The notes under the pieces were generated by a model. The model saw nothing but the letters and a program-made list of their open reading frames with translations. It did no database searches and was not told where the DNA came from. Shown here piece by piece: positions 16,303 to 21,638 of a stretch of 21,638 bases of DNA (positions are counted from its first letter, which is position 1; the number at the start of each line of letters is the position of its first letter). Where the stretch lies: the NCBI GenBank assembly GCA_913057845.1, contig CAJXPC010000003.1, positions 1 to 21,638 on the forward strand, read 5' to 3'. The translations under genes were made by a program, and so were the position numbers. This DNA comes from an uncultured Pseudomonadota bacterium (GTDB taxonomy: Bacteria; Pseudomonadota; Gammaproteobacteria; Burkholderiales; Eutrophovitaceae).

Positions 16303-17730
16303 TTAGGCCTCCCTTTGTTGAACACAATTTGGCTCTTCGCTACCAGCCACTAAGCTTGCAGAAAGCGACCCAATCGTGCCCGCACCCATTGTGATAACAA
16401 GATCACCATCCTCGACTAACTCTATGAGCATCAGGCCAGCATCTTCAACTCCCCGAACACAGACAGGATTCAAGTCAGAAACCAGTCTGATCGATCTGGC
16501 AATTCCAGAGCTATCAACCCCAACAATAGGAAGCTCACCCGCAGAATAGATATCGGTAATAATCAGCACGTCAGCCTTACTCAACACTCTGACAAAATCG
16601 TCAAAGCAGTCCCTAGTGCGCGTATATCTGTGTGGTTGGAACACAAGCACCAACCGATTATTCGGATAAGCCTCCCGGATTGCTGCCAACGTAGGCTCAA
16701 CCTCGCTCGGATGATGACCATAATCATCGTATAGCGTCACAGTCTTCTTACCAATTGTGACACTACCGTAGGCCTCCAGCCTTCGGCCGACACCTTGGAA
16801 TGACTCCAGTGCGCGACAAATAACCTCATCGCCAATGCCCAACTCTGTCGCCAGACCAATTGCAGCAAGACTGTTCAGCACATTGTGATTCCCCAAACAG
16901 TTCAAACGTATCTCCAATGGAGGGTAGAGTTTAGATCCGAAATTTCGCTCGACCGTAAAGCACATTTTTCCGTCTGTTCGCTTAGGAACGCCAGCCCTGA
17001 TTTGCGCCTCTTTATCAAAACCGTAGGTGATGATATGCCTAGATAAATTGGGCAAGATCTCTTTAACACCTGGATCATCCAAACACAACACAGCAGTCCC
17101 GTAAAACGGAATACGGGAAATAAAGTTCGAGAACGCTTGTTTGAGACGCTCGTAATCATGATCGTAAGCCTCGAGGTGATCGCGATCAATGTTTGTCACA
17201 ACACAGATTACTGGCTGTAACAGCAGAAAAGACGCATCAGACTCATCAGCCTCGACAACAATAAAATCTCCCTCCCCTAAACGCGCATTAGTTCCTGCAG
17301 ACGCAAGTCGACCACCAATAACATAAGTTGGATCCATACCTGACTCGGCCAAAACACTTGCTACCAAGCTTGTAGTCGTAGTCTTACCATGAGTGCCTGC
17401 AATGGCTATGCCTTGTTTAAATCGCATCAATTCTGAGAGCATCATCGCTCTTGGAACGACAGGAATTCCTTTACGCTTTGCCTCAACAATCTCAGGATTT
17501 TCAGGATCAATCGCAGAAGATGTGACCAACACATCCACATTGGCCACATTGGCCACATTGTGGCCAATTACGATATCAATGCCCAAGCCCCTCAATCGTA
17601 TAACAGCAGGGGATTCTCGTAAGTCAGATCCAGACACCTCATAACCAAGATTAGATAGAACCTCAGCAATGCCGCTCATACCAACGCCACCAATACCTAC
17701 AAAGTGTATCGACTTGACTTTATATTTCAT
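16303..17730 (-). CDS. murC: UDP-N-acetylmuramate--L-alanine ligase
   Basis: Cytoplasmic Mur ligase that adds L-alanine to UDP-MurNAc with ATP. It has 475 residues. The UDP-binding start is [10 protein letters not shown] at 11-20, the ATP loop is GTHGKTTTT at 112-120, and [11 protein letters not shown] and [16 protein letters not shown] are typical of MurC. The ATG overlaps the stop of murG as ATGA (17727-17730). A run of three in-frame 9-base repeats encodes NVANVANVD at about 58-66, in a surface segment of the first domain, without disturbing the frame. Confidence 0.98.
   Translation of the reverse strand: MKYKVKSIHFVGIGGVGMSGIAEVLSNLGYEVSGSDLRESPAVIRLRGLGIDIVIGHNVANVANVDVLVTSSAIDPENPEIVEAKRKGIPVVPRAMMLSELMRFKQGIAIAGTHGKTTTTSLVASVLAESGMDPTYVIGGRLASAGTNARLGEGDFIVVEADESDASFLLLQPVICVVTNIDRDHLEAYDHDYERLKQAFSNFISRIPFYGTAVLCLDDPGVKEILPNLSRHIITYGFDKEAQIRAGVPKRTDGKMCFTVERNFGSKLYPPLEIRLNCLGNHNVLNSLAAIGLATELGIGDEVICRALESFQGVGRRLEAYGSVTIGKKTVTLYDDYGHHPSEVEPTLAAIREAYPNNRLVLVFQPHRYTRTRDCFDDFVRVLSKADVLIITDIYSAGELPIVGVDSSGIARSIRLVSDLNPVCVRGVEDAGLMLIELVEDGDLVITMGAGTIGSLSASLVAGSEEPNCVQQREA
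17535..17568. repeat. 9-base tandem repeat and palindrome inside murC
   Basis: The 9-mer CCACATTGG occurs twice in full and then once with its last base changed (17535-17561). The third copy joins the following bases to form a perfect inverted repeat TTGGCCACA-T-TGTGGCCAA (17550-17568). It is in frame and codes for the NVANVANVD segment of MurC. It looks like slippage duplication of a GGCC-rich word; a regulatory function is not indicated. Confidence 0.8.
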
Positions 17731-18788
17731 GGGGTCAGATCCTCAATGTGTTGCCCAACAGAAATTGATGCGCCCTGTTTACGACCCAATCTGGCCTTTA
17801 CACCCATCATCATGAGCTCCGGTCGACTGAACTTCTCTAAGTATCCGACCAACAAATCTGCGGAAATTTTAGCCTCATCAATGATAATCGCAGCCCCCAA
17901 TTTTCCCAAAAACTCACTATTCTTTGTTTGGTGGTCATCAACCGCAAACGGATAAGGCACAAGGATACTGGCAACCCCAACAGCAGCTATTTCAGAAACC
18001 GATAACGCCCCAGCTCGAGAAATGACTAAATCTGCTTGTGAATAAGCTAAAGGAATATCTTCTATGAACTCGGACAAGGTAGCCTCGACTCCCAATTTAT
18101 CGTATAACTTTTGTAGTTCAGACAGCTTATTTCGTCCCGCCTGATGAACAACGTGCGGTCGATCGTCTTTGCGAATCTTAGAAATCGAAACAGGCACAAG
18201 CTCATTAAACGTTTTAGCGCCCAAACTGCCTCCAACAACAAGGATCTTTAAGCGCCCCTCTCGCTCCGCATATCGAATCTCTGGGGAGCGGATGTTTTCA
18301 AATTCCGGTCTCAGCGGGTTACCAACATATACACCCCTACCAATTGAGCCAGGAAAACCCAACAACACTTTTGTGCTGAATTTAGCCAGCAGTCTATTCG
18401 CTAATCCGGGGATCGCATTCTGCTCATGGATAACCATTGGGCAACGGTTAAGAAAAGCGGCAACACCGCCAGGAACACTGACATAGCCACCAAACCCAAC
18501 GACCACGTCAGGCTTAATCTTTTTAAAAAACTGAATGACCTCTAAACAAGCAAACAACAAGTTTATGGGTAGGAGCAGCCAACCCAGGATACCATTCCTT
18601 CTAACGCCAGAAAACTTAATAAATAAAGTTCTAGAAGGAGCCAGCTTGACCAATTGCTTTTCCAAACCCCTCGTCCCACCAAGCCAAAAAACGTCCCAAT
18701 TTCTTTTCTCAAGATAATCGGCTACGGCAAGAGCTGGGAACACATGTCCACCGGTGCCCCCCGCCATTATTAGAATCCGTTTACTCAA
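17727..18788 (-). CDS. murG: Lipid II synthase MurG (N-acetylglucosaminyltransferase)
   Basis: Peripheral membrane glycosyltransferase that adds GlcNAc to lipid I to give lipid II. It has 353 residues. The acceptor loop [11 protein letters not shown] is at 10-20; [36 protein letters not shown] and [17 protein letters not shown] are the other conserved segments of this GT28 enzyme. The start is a TTG overlapping the ftsW stop as TTGA (18785-18788), with a strong AAGGGGG seven bases upstream. The in-frame ATG at residue 8 would remove the first strand and is unlikely. Its own stop overlaps murC as ATGA. Confidence 0.97.
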   Translation of the reverse strand: MSKRILIMAGGTGGHVFPALAVADYLEKRNWDVFWLGGTRGLEKQLVKLAPSRTLFIKFSGVRRNGILGWLLLPINLLFACLEVIQFFKKIKPDVVVGFGGYVSVPGGVAAFLNRCPMVIHEQNAIPGLANRLLAKFSTKVLLGFPGSIGRGVYVGNPLRPEFENIRSPEIRYAEREGRLKILVVGGSLGAKTFNELVPVSISKIRKDDRPHVVHQAGRNKLSELQKLYDKLGVEATLSEFIEDIPLAYSQADLVISRAGALSVSEIAAVGVASILVPYPFAVDDHQTKNSEFLGKLGAAIIIDEAKISADLLVGYLEKFSRPELMMMGVKARLGRKQGASISVGQHIEDLTP

Positions 18789-19960
18789 AGGTTTACCCCC
18801 TTCATGAGGGCGCGATTTTCATAGTCGATCCTAAAGATCACTCCGATCGCTAAGCAGTTCATTATCAGGCCACTGCCCCCGAACGATAGCAGCGGTAGAG
18901 TGAGGCCCTTCGTTGGAAGCGCGCCAACATTCACCCCCATGTTAATCAGAGCCTGAACACCAATCCAAATAGCAACACCTTGAGCCACCAAAGCAGCAAA
19001 ATATCGCTCTAAACGAGCAGCCTGATTGCCGATCATAATCATTCTTAAAGTTAACCATCCAAAAGCTGCCACCGTTACTGCAACGCCAACAAAACCCATC
19101 TCCTCACCGATTACCGCGAGAATAAAATCCGTATGAGGCTCAGGCAAGTAATGCAATTTCTGGATGCTGTCTCCAAGGCCTACGCCGAATAGTCCCCCAA
19201 GCCCAAACGCCATAAGTGAATGAGTGAGCTGATAACCCGTGTTTAACGGATCCCCGAAGGGATTTAGAAATCCAAAAAGACGCGCCTGACGATATTCCGC
19301 CATATTAATCAGGCCAACGAATGCCACGAAAAGGAGTAACGTCAAAACTGCAAACAACTTCCAGTTCATTCCCCCAAGAAAAAGCACACCCATCGCAATC
19401 GCAGTGATCACCACAAACGCACCAAAATCCGGCTCACGTAGAAGAAGTGTTCCTGTTAAAACCATCACGCTGAACAATGGTAAAAAACCACGTTTAAAAC
19501 TAGACATATGTACGCCTTTCCTGATTGTATAATCCGCCGCATAAATAACTGCAGCAAATTTCATCAATTCAGAAGGCTGAAAACTGAAGCCCGCAAATCT
19601 AAACCAACGACGACTGCCGTTTGCCTCATGACCTATCCAAGGGATGATTACTGCGACAAGCATGACGAGGCCAATCACAAATAAGGCTGGCGCTATTGCC
19701 TCCCAATATCTCAAGGGAATTTGTGTCGCCAAAAGGGTCAACATCAGTCCGATTGACAATGAAAATAGATGTCGAATAAGAAATCGATATGGGCTTCCGC
19801 CAACCAAAACAGAATTATCAGCAATGGCTATAGATGAGGAATAAACCATCACAACCCCTAGACCAAGGAGCCCTAGCGTTAACCAAAACAACACCAAATC
19901 AAAATCATAAGACACACTCTTTTGAGCTTTTTTTGACCAGCTCACTGAGTCAGATAACAT
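18785..19960 (-). CDS. ftsW: Septal peptidoglycan polymerase FtsW (SEDS family)
   Basis: Polytopic inner-membrane glycosyltransferase that polymerises lipid II at the septum together with FtsI. It has 391 residues with about ten hydrophobic helices after a short polar N-terminal tail. SEDS signatures are FQPSELMKFAAVIYAADY, the large periplasmic loop region with HTDFILAVIGEEMGFVG, and INMGVNVGALPTKGLTLPLLSFGGSGL near the C-terminus. The ATG overlaps the murD stop by one base (TAATG) and has AGGAG nine bases upstream (19970-19974). Its position between murD and murG separates it from rodA, which is otherwise similar. Confidence 0.97.
   Translation of the reverse strand: MLSDSVSWSKKAQKSVSYDFDLVLFWLTLGLLGLGVVMVYSSSIAIADNSVLVGGSPYRFLIRHLFSLSIGLMLTLLATQIPLRYWEAIAPALFVIGLVMLVAVIIPWIGHEANGSRRWFRFAGFSFQPSELMKFAAVIYAADYTIRKGVHMSSFKRGFLPLFSVMVLTGTLLLREPDFGAFVVITAIAMGVLFLGGMNWKLFAVLTLLLFVAFVGLINMAEYRQARLFGFLNPFGDPLNTGYQLTHSLMAFGLGGLFGVGLGDSIQKLHYLPEPHTDFILAVIGEEMGFVGVAVTVAAFGWLTLRMIMIGNQAARLERYFAALVAQGVAIWIGVQALINMGVNVGALPTKGLTLPLLSFGGSGLIMNCLAIGVIFRIDYENRALMKGVNL
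18796..18802 (-). promoter_or_regulatory. Shine-Dalgarno supporting the TTG start of murG
   Basis: AAGGGGG on the minus strand lies within the end of ftsW, seven bases before the TTG at 18786-18788. This site, with the TTGA stop/start overlap, is what decides for TTG over the later ATG. Confidence 0.7.
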
Positions 19961-21369
19961 TAACTCAAGCTCCTAACCGCATCCACAAACATATCACCGC
20001 GGTGCGCATAACTTTCAAACATATCAAAACTCGCACAGCCTGGAGACAGCAAAACAACATCTCCGCATTTGGCCATTTCAGCCGAGAGTCGAACAGCATC
20101 GATCATGCTTGGCGCATCGTATATCTGCGCACCAGCATCCCGCAAAGCATGCTTAATCAAAGGCGCATCTTTACCCATTAAAACCACCGCTCTTATATTT
20201 TCACGAACAGCCTCAATCAATAGGGCAAAATTTTGTTGTTTTGACTCTCCCCCAAGGATCAGGACACAAGGTGTAGATAAACCAGAAATCGCAGCCAAGG
20301 TCGCACCTACGTTTGTGGCTTTTGAATCATTATAAAAACGAACTCCTCCCACATCAGCAACCCACTGCATACGGTGATTTAATCCTTCATACGAGAGCAA
20401 TCCGGTCGCCAGCCCCTCACGTCTAACCAAAACCGTACTCGACAAAGCCAGAGCAGCCAACGCATTACTAACATTATGAGATCCAGACACTTTTAGCTCA
20501 GCAGATCGGCAAACCTTTTGTTCGCCACACATCAACCATAGATCACCCTCAACCTGATCAACTCCCCACTCTCCATGACCATTGGGACGACTTAAGCCGA
20601 AGGACACAACCGAATCCAACATCGGGATTGCGCCATACACCATAGGATCATCTCGATTGACTATGCGCACTCCGCGACCTGAATATATGCGACATTTTGA
20701 CGCCGCATAGGCGTCAAAACTCGGATATCGATCCAAATGATCCTCAGAGATATTAAGCACGGCCATGGCGTCGAATTCGAACGAATAAGTTGTATCAATC
20801 TGAAAACTGGATATCTCAATCACAAAAACGTCAGGAGGCGCCCTATCCCCTTTCAATATCTGGGTCAAAACATCAAGGACTGGGACGCCAATGTTTCCAA
20901 CCGCAACCGCATCAAGACCACACGATTGAAGAATTTTTTCGACCATGCGGGTTACAGTACTTTTTCCGTTGGTTCCTGTAATCGCGATCACTTTGGCTCT
21001 AAATCGATTTATATTCTCCCGTAGAAAAATTTCAATATCTCCAACTACTGGTATCTCTTGATTTTTAAGTCTCTCTAAAGGGAGTGCCGCCAATGGGACT
21101 CCAGGACTGGAAACAACCAAATCGACACCCGTGAAAAGCTTGTCAGAAAATGGTCCGGGTCGAACAGTAATTTCTGGAAATTCTTTTTGCAACAGACCAA
21201 AACCTGGAAGGTTTTCTCGAGAGTCTGCAAGTACAACTGTCGCCCCGTTCAAGGTCAACCAACGTACGATTGATGCACCTGTAGCACCAGCCCCTAGAAC
21301 AAGAACAACTTTCCCCTCAAAAGAGGAAAACACGTCATTGCCTGATTGATCAACTTGACGACTCATCAT
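19960..21369 (-). CDS. murD: UDP-N-acetylmuramoylalanine--D-glutamate ligase
   Basis: Cytoplasmic Mur ligase that adds D-glutamate to UDP-MurNAc-L-Ala. It has 469 residues, somewhat longer than the 438 of E. coli, chiefly by an N-terminal tail of about 15 polar residues before VVLVLGAGATG at 21-31. The ATP loop is TGTNGKST at 131-138. VGNIGVPVLD, ISSFQIDTTYSF, NISEDHLDRYPSFDAYAASK (carbamylated-lysine and magnesium region) and YNDSKATNVGATLAA are MurD-specific. Two adjacent ATGs (21369 and 21366) could start it. It is 22 bases after mraY and overlaps ftsW by one base. Confidence 0.97.
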   Translation of the reverse strand: MMSRQVDQSGNDVFSSFEGKVVLVLGAGATGASIVRWLTLNGATVVLADSRENLPGFGLLQKEFPEITVRPGPFSDKLFTGVDLVVSSPGVPLAALPLERLKNQEIPVVGDIEIFLRENINRFRAKVIAITGTNGKSTVTRMVEKILQSCGLDAVAVGNIGVPVLDVLTQILKGDRAPPDVFVIEISSFQIDTTYSFEFDAMAVLNISEDHLDRYPSFDAYAASKCRIYSGRGVRIVNRDDPMVYGAIPMLDSVVSFGLSRPNGHGEWGVDQVEGDLWLMCGEQKVCRSAELKVSGSHNVSNALAALALSSTVLVRREGLATGLLSYEGLNHRMQWVADVGGVRFYNDSKATNVGATLAAISGLSTPCVLILGGESKQQNFALLIEAVRENIRAVVLMGKDAPLIKHALRDAGAQIYDAPSMIDAVRLSAEMAKCGDVVLLSPGCASFDMFESYAHRGDMFVDAVRSLS

Positions 21370-21391
21370 ATGCTCAAATGTCCAACAATCC

Positions 21392-21605
21392 TTACCTCAA
21401 TTTCAACGTTGAAAGTCCAATCAACACCAACATCATCGTAATAATCCAAAAACGAACAACAACTTGATTTTCCTTCCAGCCTTTTAGCTCAAAATGATGA
21501 TGCAGCGGCGCCATGCGAAAAACTCTCCGACCTGTTAACTTAAAAGATGCCACCTGAATCACCACCGACAGCGTTTCAACAACGAACACTCCGCCCATAA
21601 TGAAT
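21392..21605 (-). CDS. mraY: Phospho-N-acetylmuramoyl-pentapeptide transferase MraY, C-terminal fragment
   Basis: MraY transfers phospho-MurNAc-pentapeptide to undecaprenyl phosphate to form lipid I in the inner membrane. Only the last 70 residues are present: a membrane helix ([18 protein letters not shown]), the conserved cytoplasmic [15 protein letters not shown] with the histidine triplet, and a final helix ([17 protein letters not shown]). The 5' part is missing because genuine sequence ends at 21605, where adapter begins. The open frame reads on to 21634, but the extra residues [10 protein letters not shown] come from the adapter and must not be annotated. It is the most upstream dcw gene visible here; murF, murE and others would be expected further on. 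Confidence 0.93.
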
Positions 21606-21638
21606 CTGTCTCTTATACACATCTCCGAGCCCACGAGA
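21606..21638. other. Nextera/Tn5 mosaic-end sequencing adapter (not genomic)
   Basis: The sequence from 21606 begins CTGTCTCTTATACACATCT, the 19-base Tn5 mosaic end used in Nextera libraries, and continues with CCGAGCCCACGAGA, the following index-primer part of the same adapter. It runs to the last base of the window. Translated on the minus strand it gives [10 protein letters not shown], a known artefact peptide in metagenome-derived proteins. It indicates an untrimmed contig end. Confidence 0.97.

Noticed and set aside
17535..17568. CRISPR-like or integron-like repeat array
   Set aside because: Units are 9 bases, tandem, without spacers, and inside the reading frame of murC.
1..21605. A hidden novel system such as defence island, prophage or biosynthetic cluster
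   Set aside because: Every stretch is accounted for by conserved housekeeping genes in familiar order, and the intergenic gaps are too short to hold further genes.
21606..21634. [10 protein letters not shown] as a natural N-terminus of an 80-residue protein
   Set aside because: These residues are the translation of sequencing adapter, and the rest is the C-terminus of MraY.

Overview
The window is a conserved chromosomal housekeeping segment from a Gram-negative bacterium of the Pseudomonadota. By eye its GC content is in the mid-40s %. Gene order points to Betaproteobacteria or a related gammaproteobacterium: the dcw cluster ends in ftsZ-lpxC, a DUF721/dciA gene lies between lpxC and secA, and secA is followed by argJ, a DUF815 ATPase and a fused Nudix/ThiE-like gene, then yacG, coaE, a CorC/HlyC-family gene, ypjD and ffh. 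Presence of lpxC implies an LPS outer membrane. I cannot name a genus. The window shows no mobile element, tRNA, rRNA, CRISPR array or defence gene, and no gap between genes exceeds about 155 bases.

Layout, left to right. (1) 1-940, minus: 5' part of ffh, cut by the window edge. (2) 1016-4002, plus: ypjD, CorB/YfjD-like CNNM-CBS protein, coaE, yacG; the last three are packed within 10 bases of each other. (3) 4011-9747, minus, read right to left: secA, argJ, DUF815 ATPase, Nudix-ThiE fusion, with gaps of 6, 2 and -4 bases, so almost certainly one operon. (4) 9901-10296, plus: dciA, alone between two minus-strand blocks. (5) 10297-21605, minus, read right to left: mraY (3' end only), murD, ftsW, murG, murC, murB, ddlB, ftsQ, ftsA, ftsZ, lpxC. 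This is the distal half of the division and cell-wall cluster, with many stop/start overlaps (TAATG, TTGA, ATGA).

How the genes work together. MraY, MurG, MurB, MurC, MurD and Ddl make lipid II and its precursors. FtsW polymerises glycan at the septum, FtsQ links it to the divisome, FtsA anchors FtsZ to the membrane, and LpxC commits precursors to lipid A. SecA and Ffh serve the two main routes of protein export and insertion. DciA serves replication-fork helicase loading, YacG restrains gyrase, and CoaE and ArgJ make CoA and ornithine/arginine precursors.

The clearest anomaly is technical. The last 33 bases (21606-21638) are Nextera/Tn5 transposon adapter sequence joined to mraY and create a false N-terminus [10 protein letters not shown]. 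Biological points worth a look are the absence of zapD (and pilBCD) from their usual places, two pairs of convergent genes with almost no space for a terminator, frequent GTG/TTG coupled starts, the Nudix-ThiE fusion, and an uncharacterised DUF815 ATPase. I found no convincing novel system.
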